Below, one piece after another: positions 49,634-61,954 of a stretch of 64,000 bases of DNA. The DNA lies in contig JAAONU010000006.1 in the NCBI GenBank assembly GCA_012932295.1, forward strand, positions 31,956,882 to 32,020,881, in the 5' to 3' direction. A model generated the notes under the pieces. That model was given only the letters and a program-made list of their open reading frames with translations, had not been told where the DNA came from and searched no databases. A program made the translations under genes and the position numbers. The stretch's first letter is position 1; each line of letters opens with the position of its first letter. This DNA comes from Cyclina sinensis. Lineage: Eukaryota > Mollusca > Bivalvia > Venerida > Veneridae.

Positions 49634-50559
49634 GTAAGTGAAATTATATACTTTTAACTTCACATTTTGTATTCCCTGATAAAAATGACTTTTAAAAGAT
49701 ATAACTGCTTATTATTAAACTAAACAGGGTGGTATAATACCATTCTTATTTTCTTTTTGCATTAATATCTATTTAAATGAAAATAACGCAACTGGACAAT
49801 TCTTTCTACATTTGCGATGTTTCGGCTGAATTTCGGCCTGTTAGAGTTACCAATATATGATTGCATATTATTTCCGTGATCTTATTATTTCGTTTTCCTG
49901 GAGTTTAATAAGACCCGTTATTTTATGATAAATAATTCTATTTTGTTAAAGTAACACATTTATAGCACTCTTAAAATGTAACACAATCATCCATTCTCAG
50001 TGTTTGCTGCAATTATGCAGTTTTCACATATGGAGGCGCTAAAATTGCCCCGTCTCAAAAAATAACTATTCAATGGTCATAGAACCATTTATGTTTAAAA
50101 CAGTGATCCGCAGAGTCATAATTCATACCCAATACCTTTTGATATCATTTGATTTTCTCCTTGCAGTAACACTAGTAAAACTTTGACTCTAACTTAAATC
50201 TTTGAGCCTTGAAACTATCTGAAATTATTATCAATTCCCACCTTCTACCGAACGCAAATGACATTGATGTTGACAAAACAGTGACCCACTGTCAATTAGA
50301 AAATAACATTTACAAATCGATATGCAGTTATCGTTCTTCTCGAAGGGGAAAATCGTAAGATTGTTTAACATTCCTAAATTTACAATTATTTTCTTCGAAT
50401 CTGAAAAAAGACTTATGTATGTGTCCTCTGCCCCTCACTTTTCGAAATAAGGCAGTGTTAAATGTTTTACTATACAGTTCTGGTGATTATATTCTAAAGA
50501 GTTCTTTTAATTCATTTTATTTTTCAGTTACGAAGTATATCATTTAATCAACCGTGAAA

Positions 50560-51630
50560 ATGAAACTTTTGTTCACATTGTTGCTTCTTAGTGTTGGCTG
50601 TTTTCTGATACAAAAGGCAAAAGCTGTAAACTTCAGTGAACCATTGTTACCAGCTGCATATAGAAATAAACTTGGCTCTGGGTTTGCAACAAACTGGTTT
50701 AAATCCGACCCTCCTTTAAGCAAGTACAATGCCAAAAATATAGAAGATGTGTATAGCGCTGGCTTCAGAAACCTTCGTCTGAGATGTAGAGCTGATCTTT
50801 ATACTGTCCCTTATACTGATGCAAAGTTTGCTTCGTTCTTAAACGACCTGGAGACAGTGGTAGACAAATGTATCAGCGAGAAGGTTTTCCCTGTAATATC
50901 CTGGATACATCACGAAGCAGAGGCATTTGCAACGGATGACGATTTAGACAATTATTTAAGTTGGTGGAGAAAAGTAGCTAGGAAATTGAAGGACAAAGAT
51001 TTTAGATTAGGCTTTAACCTTTTTACAGAGCTCGGTATAGACGAATGCCAGAAGACCAATAACTGTGATGGAAGCCTGAAAAAGAATTCTACAAAATATA
51101 ATATTTGGACTTCCAAAGTAGTAAATGCTATTCGAAATACGGGCGGTAATAATGAAAAACGTATTCTTATACTTGGGTCACCCCAAAAAACAGCCAAAGG
51201 ATTGGCATTGATCGACGAAGCTATTTATAATGATGATTCTTACCTGATGGCAGAATTTCACATATATGCCTCGGGACCAAATAAGAAAACGACCAGTCCA
51301 AAATACTGGGTAGGTAACGGGACAACTGAGCAAAGACAAACCTTGCTGGATGAAATCGCCCTTGCTAAAGCAAGTGTCCCTTTGAAATTGTATTTCGGCG
51401 CTTGGATGCCACAGGACAATAACTATGGTGAGCTTGTTCAGTCTGAAGTTGAAAATTTTGCTAGATATTTCGTTTCCGTGATGAAGACAGAAAAAATTCC
51501 GTCGGCACTGAATGTTCTTGACGTGTATTACGACACTAAAGAATCAAGTTGGCTGACAGATATAAAGAACATCACAGGGCAACCTCTTAATATGTCCAAA
51601 GTACTTGACGTGATTAAAGAAACCATGTAA
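50560..51630 (+). CDS. Secreted GH5-like (cellulase-fold) protein, intact
   Basis: 356 residues in a single coding exon. The ATG at 50560 is chosen because GTG six bases upstream is not a eukaryotic start. Residues 1-22 are a signal peptide (MKLLFTLLLL... KAKA|VNF), so the product is secreted. The rest follows the order of a GH5 (beta/alpha)8 barrel: SGFATNWFK, AGFRNLRLRCR (Arg about 73-77), VISWIHHE (His117-118), a putative acid/base Glu157 in NLFTELG, IWTSKVVNAIRNTG, and EFHIYASGP (His234). The usual nucleophile strand (GEFG) reads YFGAWMP at 278-284, with no obvious Glu, so hydrolytic activity is doubtful. Five N-glycosylation sequons lie at about residues 24, 176, 253, 337 and 344. Family placement is by motif order only. 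It may degrade or bind plant or algal beta-glucan. It is the only uninterrupted copy in the window. Confidence 0.8.
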   Translation: MKLLFTLLLLSVGCFLIQKAKAVNFSEPLLPAAYRNKLGSGFATNWFKSDPPLSKYNAKNIEDVYSAGFRNLRLRCRADLYTVPYTDAKFASFLNDLETVVDKCISEKVFPVISWIHHEAEAFATDDDLDNYLSWWRKVARKLKDKDFRLGFNLFTELGIDECQKTNNCDGSLKKNSTKYNIWTSKVVNAIRNTGGNNEKRILILGSPQKTAKGLALIDEAIYNDDSYLMAEFHIYASGPNKKTTSPKYWVGNGTTEQRQTLLDEIALAKASVPLKLYFGAWMPQDNNYGELVQSEVENFARYFVSVMKTEKIPSALNVLDVYYDTKESSWLTDIKNITGQPLNMSKVLDVIKETM

Positions 51631-51997
51631 CGTTGTCTAATGGCTGTACGAACACTAGTAAGAAAATGTTTTTATGTCCATCTGAACTGGGCAAGATATT
51701 TCATATACTTGTAGTAGTTGATTTTGATCTTTCTATTTAATGCTGCCTGTTGTGTAAGCAAATTTATATCACATTGCCTTACATATTCTGTACCCAAACA
51801 AAGTTACTTAAAGAAGTCACAATATCTCTCTTTAACATAATGTTTCTGCATCTGTTTCATATTTGACACTATTTCTTGTCTTTGGTCAGAATTTTTTTAA
51901 GCATAAAAAACATGTTTATAATTTCTTTTATTTACATGACTTAAATATACTAACGACTAAGAGTTCGTTTTGTCCTGTTCTTCTATGACATTTTCAG

Positions 51998-52003
51998 AAT
52001 AAA
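51998..52003 (+). terminator. Poly(A) signal of the intact GH5-like gene
   Basis: AATAAA in CAGAATAAACCG, 368 bp past the stop, conserved at 32885-32890 in copy 1. Confidence 0.6.
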
Positions 52004-52029
52004 CCGAGAATGTTTTAGGACAAAATTTG

Positions 52030-52032
52030 TTT
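52030..52032. other. Unoccupied Harbinger target site
   Basis: TTT in AAATTTGTTTGTGATTTATTC. It aligns with both TTT copies flanking the 10.2 kb element in unit 1. Confidence 0.85.
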
Positions 52033-52104
52033 GTGATTTATTCTTGCAGTTTTAAATTTGATATTTCAGAATCTTCACAGCAATGTTACATATTTCCCAT
52101 CTTC

Positions 52105-52161
52105 CACACACACACACGCACGTACGCACGCACACACACACACAGAAACACACGCACACAC

Positions 52162-52231
<70 letters not shown>
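52105..52231. repeat. Compound (CA)n(CATA)n(TA)n microsatellite
   Basis: About 125 bp of CA, then CATA, then TA repeats. The same locus in unit 1 (43179-43193) has only about seven CA repeats. Several open frames through it are artefacts. Confidence 0.95.
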
Positions 52232-52234
<3 letters not shown>

Positions 52235-52962
52235 GACTGTTTTTCTATAATGCATTGAAGGTTTATATAATAACTTCTTGGCACACTTGCTTAGCACATC
52301 AAATAACGTATACGTATAAAGTTCAAAACTTACTTCTCTAGGTCATATATCAAGTCTACAACTTTATAATAAATCTTTGTTCTAAGGATAACTTGAAAAC
52401 TGTTAAAGGTGTTGATTTGAAACTTACAATAAAGACAGATTGTGACTTGCCAAGAATCATAACTGCCTATTCCCTTTTTAATTATCTCCCTTCATTTAGT
52501 TTTATTATGTTTACATATATGGCATTACTTAAAACGTATCAAAGATATTTAACTTTAAACATAAATTAGCGATCGTTACCCATTTGCCAAGTGTTTACAT
52601 ATTCTTACAGTTTTTTTTTCTTTTATTAAGCCTCGGTCTAAACCATAGAGGAACAGTCAGCTATTGTTTCCAAAATTCAGTCACACAACTAGCAGATATA
52701 TTGCAGTGGAAAAATGTGTTTTTCTAAATTTTTTTCAAACCAGTGATACGTTTAAACTACAACTACCGTTCTTCTTTCACAATAAAAGAAAATCGCGTAG
52801 ATAATGATGGACGGTCAAATATGTACTGTAAAAGAGTTGACCGACCATCTATAGTCAACTTTATATGCTGCCGATGAAATATGTTTGTATAATCGTGGTC
52901 TTGTTATTGACCCGTAATAATATAATAAAGCCGCTGTCTACTGCGTCAGAAAGTCGATTCTT

Positions 52963-53036
52963 TGACCCATTGGTCTAAAGCGATGGTTTTCGATGTGAGC
53001 GGACGTTAGTTCGAATACCGCTTTGAATGATCTTTT
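52963..53036 (+). repeat. tRNA-like SINE head, unit 2
   Basis: TTGACCCATTGGTCTAAAGC, GATGGTTTTCGATGTGAGC and TAGTTCGAATACCGC. Paralogue of 43912-43985; the B box is better preserved here. Confidence 0.6.
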
Positions 53037-53039
53037 CCA

Positions 53040-56000
53040 AGATGTATCACAACCTTATGATACGAACTGTCATGTCCGTCAGAGTATATTCAGATATTCT
53101 CGACCTTTATCAACAATGTAAATCTATCAACTTGTTTAGCAATTGCACCATAAATTACATGAAAACTGTGGTGATAATCCCATCTTCTGTGCTCTGTTTT
53201 CTTTTTAACATAAAAGCCAAACGTACTCTCTTTGCACTTATACTTAAATATAAAAGGATATGTTAAAATGAAGTTTATCTGAGACAGGAACATTTGTTCG
53301 CCTAATTAATGTCATACAGAAGTAATCAGTACAATGTTTCATGGATTCGACTACTTATCCCTACTTCTTATCGATCATGGCCCTTTTATCGCTCATCTAA
53401 GTTCCGCTGCAACTACATTCACCAAATAATCCAAATATCTAAACCACAGGCCTTGCGGTTTCTGACAAGAAATATATTTACCTACGCCAGTCTATATAAA
53501 AATGTGACCCCTGGGTTGGGCCAATTTTGATTGGTGACCTTGACCCAAGTGACCAAAGTATCCAACTCAAAGGCAGATGTCCAAGATATTGGTCAGTAAA
53601 TGAAGACTCAGCCCGTTGTTTGTAAGTTAATCGAAGATGTGAAATAACTATCATTCAGACATGACAATATATCCTTTTGTTGTCTTCCATACCTCTGGAA
53701 CACATGATGAGATCAGGTTGGTTCAGGTTTAGAAAATCGATATATTTTTTATAAATGATTTTTGAATCTTTTGTTGAAATTGAATGTAATGGGAGCGTAA
53801 CACTATGATGTACGGTAGAACAAAACTGAATTTAAACCCGTTTGACATTGATATGGACCCCAATGACCTAAAACCCACCTGTGATAGAAGTCCGTGCAAG
53901 GTATCCACATAACAAATATATAAGAAATCACAAGTATTAGCATTTCCAAAAATGCTTGAAATCGCCGTTCAGCCATGCATTTCGTCTTATCCATAGATGA
54001 ATGTATTTCATGTTCTTCATTCATTAGTTTGATAATCTTACAACATGCTTTGAACTGAAAAGCGAAGTTATATTTGATAATTTTCACACAGAAATTATAA
54101 AGTTGATTAAATACATTGTAATTTTTATTGTAGCTGGGCTATTTTTGAAAGCAGACGATTTGGCTTCTTAATGAAAAACATATCGCCCTAACCCTAATGA
54201 AGCAGATATAAAACACGGAAAAATCCTGATCAAACTCCTCGCACCGGTTAAATCACGCTTTGCTACTTTTACTGTACTAATCAGGGGAAGTAACCCCTGC
54301 GGGGAGTTTGTATCCTGATTAGAACCGCCCGGAAGCAAGCATTTATTTTTTTCTTTAAGTGCAAGTTTTGGAAAAAACAAACAAACCATACTCTTATTTA
54401 GACTACATTCTCTAGTTAAAAATGACATGTAGCAAAAAATATTGCGATTATCCTGTGTTTATCCTACACCAGCCTGAAGACTGGTCCTGAGATCGTACAT
54501 TCATGATGGTATTTTTCAGTTGTAAGAATAAGTAACCCGACAAACATGGCGGTTGGGCGAGTCCATTTCGCATCCCTTGTAGAAGAATTTTGACGTCCAT
54601 TTTGTTATCATGTGATATGAAATGCTTTGCTTTGATTGGCTAAAGGCAGGCGGTGTACAGGCAAAACTGTTCAAATCTTGTTAATTGTATATATCGCCGT
54701 CCAGGGACGGCGATAATTAAGTGATATCTAATAACTAAAACTCCATAATGAAAAGTAGAGAAAAAAATTTAACCTTGGTGAATTTGACCTTCACCGCAGT
54801 GAATTATAGAAGTTCTGGAAAGTGCCTACCTACAAATATATTAATGTCAATAAATATAGGTTCGATGACAGAGAGTAGAAAAAGATATTATTAGCTTCGG
54901 TGACCTTGACCGAGTGACTTCAAACCCATCCTAAAGTTAGTGGTCGATTCAAGGTCGACTCTAAAACTGAAAGCGCTATCAACTGGAAATTTCAAACCTG
55001 GGTAGATCACTTGGAGGAAAAGTTCAGTGTTTAAGAAGAATAAACTCAACTGTGTTATTTTTGAGTTAACGCCTGATGTTAATTTTCATATAATGTTTCT
55101 GTCCGGCGCATAACTCAAATATTACAACAAGTATCAACATTAAACTTGGTAAGTGAATAGATCTCATTGTGGAAGCAACTTGCCAATGTGTATATTTAGA
55201 GAAATTGCCCTATGTTAATTTTCATACATTATTTTTGACCAGCACAAAACTCAAAGACTGTAAAGAGGTATCAACATAAAACTTCATAGGCGGATATGAG
55301 GAGTGCATTTTACAAGAGCCGTATCTCTCTGTTGCATACTTTTGGAGTGATTGCCCTTCGTAAATTTTCACACTTATTTTTTGTCCGGAACATAACTCGT
55401 AAATCCTATACAAAAGCTTTTCGGCTTATTTAGTAAGGTATATTAAGTATAGTTACATTCAGATTGAGTCATGTACATAATTTTCTAACATGCATTTTAT
55501 CTATAGACAATAATTTGTGTTTAAAACAAATGTGTATTTACAATGCTAGATGTTATTATATGAACTAATTTAAATAATACTCATACATTTTGCTCAAAAG
55601 TCGTATTTAGTTAGTTAGTCTTTAAATATTCTATCATAGTCTGAATAGTTAAAGTTGTATCTTCGACAGAACTGATTACTGATACATATATATTTTAGAT
55701 ATACGAATCAGATTTAATAACTTTAAGATAAAATTTTTATGGTAACATACAAACTAATCTCATTTACTCCTAGAAATACGAATTGGTCTGATAAAAAACA
55801 ACAAGAATGACTGTTAGGAAATGATTAAAATGTCTGTATTACTGGAGGCACGTTAAAATTACATTTACTGTATGAAAACTGGCAGACTGTCTGAATACTA
55901 TTAACTGAATGCTGAAACTATTTTGCATTTTTTGCTAAATTGACTGAAAACGGTACAATATATATAGCACACTAATAACGCAATATTAAGTTTAAATACT

Positions 56001-56085
56001 GAAATTTTATTACATGTCCAGACCTATTAGTCTGTACTATTGTTTACATGTTTGGGAATATAAATCTATATAAGTTCCTCATAAT
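53040..56085. other. 3' flank of unit 2, no gene
   Basis: Contains dispersed-repeat-like stretches with GACCTTGACC (53536, 54903) and GTCCGGCGCATAACTC. At 54548 ATGGCGGTTGGGCGAG opens a frame of only 15 codons. No supported gene. Confidence 0.5.
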
Positions 56086-56089
56086 TTGT

Positions 56090-57430
56090 CATAAATTGTA
56101 TTCAGTTTCATTTTTTAGTCTGTGACAGCCCATTAGATACCTTAGGTAAAGTGTAATATACAAAGTACCAGGTTCGAGTTATCCGGACTAGACCAGGTTC
56201 GTTTCAAACACAATAGACCGAAGTCTATTGAAGGGACCGGGATTTGTAAAGGGAAATAACAGAGGTCATCCAAATGTTAACGTTAAAACATAAGCTGTCT
56301 TAAACAAGGGACAGTAATTGATTACGGTCTCCTCAGGGACTTTGAAGGACATCCATAGCTACTGAAAATACTAAACACATTTTATTGACAAACTTTAATT
56401 GATTATTCATATTTATTTAATTATTGAAAAGAGGTCATGTATTTAACTCAACGAAGATTTTCTAAATTTACAAGAAAGGCGTGTAATTATGAAACCAATT
56501 TACACATAGCACTAGCGTGTTTTATAACGGAAAATCATTAAACTTAACTCAAAATACCGCGTAAAGTTTTATCAAATGAAAAGTACTTTTAGGAAAAAAT
56601 AACGTTTAGAAACATAGCCGAAATAGACGCAACCACGATTCAGTTTATTTAACAGTATAAAATCGTGTCCTATTACATTCTCTCAACCCTCCCCCCATCC
56701 TAATTTGAAAGAACAGTTTAAAAACACAAACATTTATTAAATATCATCTCCACTCATTTGAAGAAAAAAAAATCAAATTTCAACATATGAATGTTTTTAG
56801 AGACACTAATACTAAAACAGCTTTTTATGTGAAAATATCAATAGGCGGTTGAAGAAATATATGTTTACATCATAAAGCCTTGCACAGACAAATGAAACAA
56901 AATAATAACAACAGTGTCGGGAATTTATAGCATAGACTTATTTTACACCTAACGGTACGTAACGTGCCTGCAGTTCGGCGACGTCATTTCCGACGTATGT
57001 TTTGGTTTTTGGTTACGTTATTGAAGAAGTAACGGTCGAACATGAATCTACAACATACAGTTTTTGTATTCATGCATCAAAGTTCCACACACAAATAGCA
57101 ATAACTATTCAAACTGGTATTTCAGCAAAAAAAGATACATGTATTTATAATTATTATGATCAACAATAAATCTATAGTCGCAAATCCTCACTTACTACTA
57201 CTGAGTCATCCTTATAATCTACCAGCTCCTCTCTCCTTCCATAAATATAAAAACAATAATATATCTCTAGCTTAAGTTATTCTTTCATCTCTTTCCTTCT
57301 TTTTCCATTCTTTCTTCTTTCTTTTACTCTTGTTTGATTCTTCCTTTCCTTGCTTCCTTCAAAACTCTTCTCTGTTTTCTATAGGGGCAAGGCGACCTTA
57401 TAATACTTTCCCAGCAGATTTAAAACAGCT
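56090..57430. other. No gene seen
   Basis: AT-rich; a TTCC/TTTC-rich low-complexity tract lies at about 57280-57370. Confidence 0.5.
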
Positions 57431-57433
57431 ACT

Positions 57434-57566
57434 CACAAGTTTCTATTGAAGGCGTGTTCATTCTTCCTCAATGTATGCCTGCGGGCATCATAGTTCCTAT
57501 CTTTAATGTGTCCACAAGATAAACAGCGTAGAAGTTGCCGAAATGGTTTGTCGGGATGATCCTAGT
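57434..57566 (-). pseudogene. C2H2 zinc-finger-like remnant
   Basis: On the minus strand a frame encodes DHPDKPFRQLLRCLSCGH, then Ile-Lys-Asp and NYDARRHTLRKNEH. The spacing is C-x2-C-x12-H-x6-H after a KPF linker-like motif. It stops at a TGA near 57434, and a TAG closes the frame just upstream of the Asp-His. A little further upstream another frame has APCPEC. It resembles a decayed zinc-finger exon from a gene or transposon. Confidence 0.3.
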
Positions 57567-57699
57567 TCTTGCTGAATTAGCGATAGGTTTTAAATACTAC
57601 TGAAATCCAAAAACACTCTGGGCAAGGAGCAACTTCGACAGGAAACAAGGGGTTGGTAATGCCAACAATCTGAGCCTGCGCCTTGGTGTTTGTATGTAT

Positions 57700-58080
57700 C
57701 AAACTGAAACACATTTTCAAAAGTTTTAAAATATTAGCTTATGAAATAATCTATAAAATGTACAACAGAAATAGTTTCACTTTAAAATCGGAGCCTAAAA
57801 TTACTTCATTTGCTGTATAGTTTAAGCATTTAAATCGTTGTATGCCAAATCTAGATAACATTTTTAAATATCACAAATATTTTATTATTTTTAAAACTAT
57901 TTTATTTTAATGATTAATTTCCTAGTATATTTCTTATGCCTACATTTAATTGTAATACTAATTTCCTATTCTGCTTTAAGTAATATCATCATTTTTAAGT
58001 TGTACAAGGGAGACAACTCTGCAATCCTTGTTCAATAATTTTTCATCCGGTAAAAAAGTGTAATTTCGAAGTTTTATTCC
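57700..58080. other. No recognisable feature
   Basis: AT-rich sequence. Confidence 0.5.
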
Positions 58081-58089
58081 TTCGTATTC

Positions 58090-58235
58090 AGATTAAAATA
58101 AAACGGCGTAATACATTAACATACTAGCAAATATCAAATAGTTTAAATTCTGAAAGATTATAACATGTCCTGACTTTACAGTTTTCAACTTTGTTGTATA
58201 TTGTTGTAATATGAATCTTTATAAGTTTCTTATCG
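58090..58235 (+). repeat. Third, diverged copy of the duplication's 3' end
   Basis: GTTTAAATTCTGAAAGATTATAACATGTCCTGAC...ATGAATCTTTATAAGTTTCTT matches the tails of unit 1 (46640-46715) and unit 2 (55985-56085), which read TTAAATACTGAA...TACATGTCCAGAC...TATGTAAGTTC. Confidence 0.5.
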
Positions 58236-58239
58236 CTAA

Positions 58240-60275
58240 TTATAAAATGCGTTCAACTATTTTTATTTATTTTGTCGAGAAATTCAGACGACAGAATACA
58301 TATAACATATTGATTATGCATTATAAAGCTTTAATTCTGAAGCATCATTACTTGCACAGTTTCACTTATTTGAGAACGTTAGTTTACTTGTTTTGAATAT
58401 TAATCTTAAAAGGTTCTTAATAGTTAGCAAAAGTTGTGAACTAGTTGTTGCATGACGATTAATTTCTTTTTATTATAACGTCGTTTCACTGAAAAAAGTT
58501 ATTGAAATTGAACTAACGTTTCATCCTGAAAAGATTATGAAATATTACATAGGTATGAACTTGAAAATATCACGTTTGATGATTCTCAACATTTTCTTAA
58601 CATTTGGTCCCTTCATATTAATCAGTTTGTTCAACCTTGTCTGTCTCCTCGCAAAAGAAGGGAAGTAATCGCTGAGTGGAGTTTGCAACCTTGCCCTACG
58701 CATTAATTTCCCCTCATTTAGGGAAGTAACTGCTGTAGTGTGGTGCAAACGTTACACATGGCGAAATTAGAACTTGGTTAATATCTGCTAATATGATTAC
58801 GGCTATACATATATCTACCCGTTTGCGGTTTCGTTTGAAGTTACTGACTGAATAATGACTAGAACAGAAAGTGTAATACAATTCAATTTACGCTTGTGTT
58901 TGTATAAACAGGATACTGGACTTCGTTCGCACCTAGTCTATTCGCTACTTAGTGGATTTCCTGCAGGGTTTATCGCACATTGGCTTACTTGTGGATAATA
59001 AGCCTTATTAAACGGGTTAAGTATTTATTTAAAAGCAAACATACATGCTGATTATATAATTTATTTGTATTTATGTAGAAAAGTGTAAATCGTCTGCGGC
59101 TTGACGAAGAAATAGAAAATAATAGTACGATTATGGCTGCGGTGTCATTAGATGATCCTATGAATATAACTAAAGCTACTCTCTCCAGTGTTCTAGTATT
59201 TGATGCTGATCTTTTTATTTATTAAGTCTAGTGATACAATTTTTTTATTATGAGAAGATCATTTTCTAAAATGTGTCTCCTATTCTGTAACATAAATAGT
59301 GTTGGTTACGGATTGTACATGTACATGAAAGATAAATAATATCATGTATGTGTAAAATTACATGTATCCAACACATTCACATTTTCAGAAACTTCTGCAC
59401 CCATTTGATGCTGTTTTTGTTTTGTTTTGTTTTTGTAACTATTCATAAAATACATTAAATCGATTTTAATCAAGAATTTCAGACTTACTACTCATTCACT
59501 ATTTTATTTTTTTTATAATTGTATTTTCCCCCTTGTTCGTTTTGTTCAAAGATTTCCAATGATCTTGATAAACGTCACTTAAAGTCTTATTTATCTTTGC
59601 ACTTTAGAAAGAGGATTTTTTTCTTATTTCTATTTCATTATCGAAACATATGGTACATCTTGATCTTTTCCATTTTTGCATTTCGTTTTTTTCTATTTGT
59701 TGCTGCATTCATAAGAGTTATACATGTTTTTTATTTATCTACGGTCAGACGATGCTTGACTTTCCAAGAATAAAACTTTAAGATTGTAGTGTTTTAAAGT
59801 TTTTATGAACTTTACACTTGGAAAAACTTAGTTTGTCAGATATGTTTGACTATATCTTTCACAGGGACAATATTCATTGTCTGGTGTTTGTTTATATTCT
59901 CAAATATTTTAATCTCATATAGATGATATGTTTAAGCTAGACCTACAACTCCTGTAACATAGACCATATTCTAACTTTTCCTCTCGTAAATAAAGTAAAA
60001 ACCGTATGATAGATTTTTTTTTATCATTTCTCTCAAATGCGTCTCATTGTTTGGTTTGTTACAATGCATGTGCAAGTAGTAGTTTCCTTAGTTTCCTAAA
60101 AAGCGTCATAAAAGCTTAATAACTCAAAAAATATTCTTCTAATTGAATGTTTTACATGTATGTTTTTTTTACACTTAGAAATTATAGATTTAAGGTAACG
60201 TTTTTATGAAATTTCTAAGTATAGGTGTATATGTCTAATTTTTCAAAGTTTTACCTGGAGTGTCAACTATATTTA
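58240..60275. other. No gene seen
   Basis: AT-rich. An 84-codon T-rich frame at 59519-59773 has no start or splice support. Confidence 0.5.
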
Positions 60276-60282
60276 CCGAATG

Positions 60283-61190
60283 TAGGACAAAACCCCCTAC
60301 GGACAAAACCCCCTTCACTGTTTTTATAGAGTGGACAAAACCCCCTACACTGTTTAAACAGAGTGGACAAAACCCCCTACATAATTTAAATCTAGGTGTA
60401 AAAAACAGTATAGATTCCCAATATTATGTATAGCCATTAATATTGTCTTTTATTAATTTCAAAAAAAAAAAAAAAATATTTGTCAAATAAAATTTATAAC
60501 TGTTGTCAATCATGCTAAATGGTGAAATGTAAGTCAGTGATTATGAAATCAATAACATATTTTATAGAATATTGATAATTATGCTGTTTGCGTTGAATAA
60601 AAGGTAAATTATGTGCTATACATACATTCGTTTGATTTGTTACACAATGATGTGAAATAAAAAAAAATACATAGTTCTTTGTTTTGGGTGGCTTAATTAC
60701 TCAAATTTACTCAATCATGCTATAATATGTAACGGCCTTCGAGTTGTTTGCATTAATTGAGTAGTTTGTAATTGTTATTATTTTTAGTGTAAATTATCAG
60801 TTTGAAATAACTGAAATGAACTGAAATGAATTATTTTAGGAATAGACTTTTTTTCAAAATTATTATTAAAGTATAAAAGTGACCCCCTTGTTTCACTGAC
60901 TTCTGATAAAGATGAACCAAATCATATAATCCTTCAACATCAAATAATCATCATATAAAAAAGTAATATAAAATCCTTTATTAATTAATCCATTAGTCCT
61001 GTAGTATCATTTCATTAAGAACAATGTAGGGGGTTTTGTCCACTCTGATAAATCAGTGTAGGGGGTTTTGTCCACTCTGATAATCCATGTAGGGGGTTTT
61101 GTCCACTCTGTAAAAACAGAGTAGGGGGTTTTGTCCACTCTATAAAAACAGTGTAGGGGGTTTTGTCCGTAGGGGTTTTATTCCGTCTGC
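60283..61190. mobile_element. Inverted-repeat element built from GGACAAAACCCCC repeats
   Basis: The left arm (60283-60385) holds four copies of GGACAAAACCCCCTAC, two separated by CACTGTTTAAACAGAGT-type spacers (unit about 36 bp). The right arm (61020-61185) holds five copies in reverse complement, GTAGGGGGTTTTGTCCACTC. A unique AT-rich centre of about 630 bp has no gene. The frame reading Glu-Trp-Thr-Lys-Pro-Pro repeats on the minus strand is an artefact of the repeat. Confidence 0.75.
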
Positions 61191-61199
61191 TTTTTATTA

Positions 61200-61950
61200 C
61201 TATATCTTTATTTTCAATTGTTGCATAATTGTTACTCGCGAGAAGACAAAGTGTCATTTACCATTTTGATTTGCTTTTATAAGATTGACCCTCTCCTTAT
61301 GGTATGTTGTTGTAAACGAATATGGCATCTGTATGACTGTGTAATTGTACAAACTTGGTTTTTGTCATAAAATCGGATCCTAAAACTTACATCACTACAT
61401 ATGGGAATGAAATGAAACGTTTTGGGAAAAGTATTTGAAAGGCAGTTAAAACGTCTTCTAATCATTTACCTGACAGATATACTAATCATAAACGACCTGT
61501 GTCGATTTTACTCTGATATAAATTGCCTTAATTACTATTTACACGTAAAAAGGGACATGTTTTCTCATCAAAATACTTAACAATATTCTCAAAACATATT
61601 ATTTTACTGAATGGATCTCCTAAATACATTTTAAAGTGTTAAACTTTGAAAATATCGGTACAGTAACAATAGCAGTTTACATTAACTAACGCAGACACTA
61701 CCTCAAACTTTATTCAGTTTCAGCAAAGTTGCAATAAACATCCCTTTTGCTTAGTACTGTAGTTTGAATATTTAACAGTTGATGTCCTTCATAAAACAAA
61801 CATATTAAAGGTGTCCAAAACTGAATTATGTACTCACATGATAACATTTTATTTATAATCCCTTTTTGACTATTGCTTCCATATATTTGTTTAATCGTTG
61901 ACAAGAAGACAGTGGGTCATTGACCGTTTTAATCTTTTTTTCTTAGATAG
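61200..61950. other. No gene; two loosely related stretches
   Basis: 61240-61290 (GCGAGAAGACAAAGTGTCATTTACC) and 61898-61940 (GACAAGAAGACAGTGGGTCATTGACC) resemble each other, hinting at an older local duplication. Confidence 0.4.
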
Positions 61951-61954
61951 AGCT

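Larger units (their letters stand above)
47822..56085 (+). repeat. Segmental tandem duplication, unit 2
   Basis: Matches unit 1 (26130-46715) in order and orientation, without the 2.35 kb extra stretch and without the Harbinger. It carries the intact GH5-like gene. Confidence 0.85.

Noticed and set aside
50952..51197. Minus-strand frame inside the GH5-like gene
   Set aside because: Shadow of the sense coding region.
52027..52341. Several overlapping open frames at 52.0-52.3 kb
   Set aside because: They read only through the CA/TA microsatellite.
54548..54595. ATGGCGGTTGGGCGAG start at 54.5 kb
   Set aside because: Only 15 codons, no donor and no conserved counterpart in unit 1.
61015..61257. 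Minus-strand frame with Glu-Trp-Thr-Lys-Pro-Pro repeats
   Set aside because: Translation of the 36-bp inverted-arm repeats; the element's other arm does not code.
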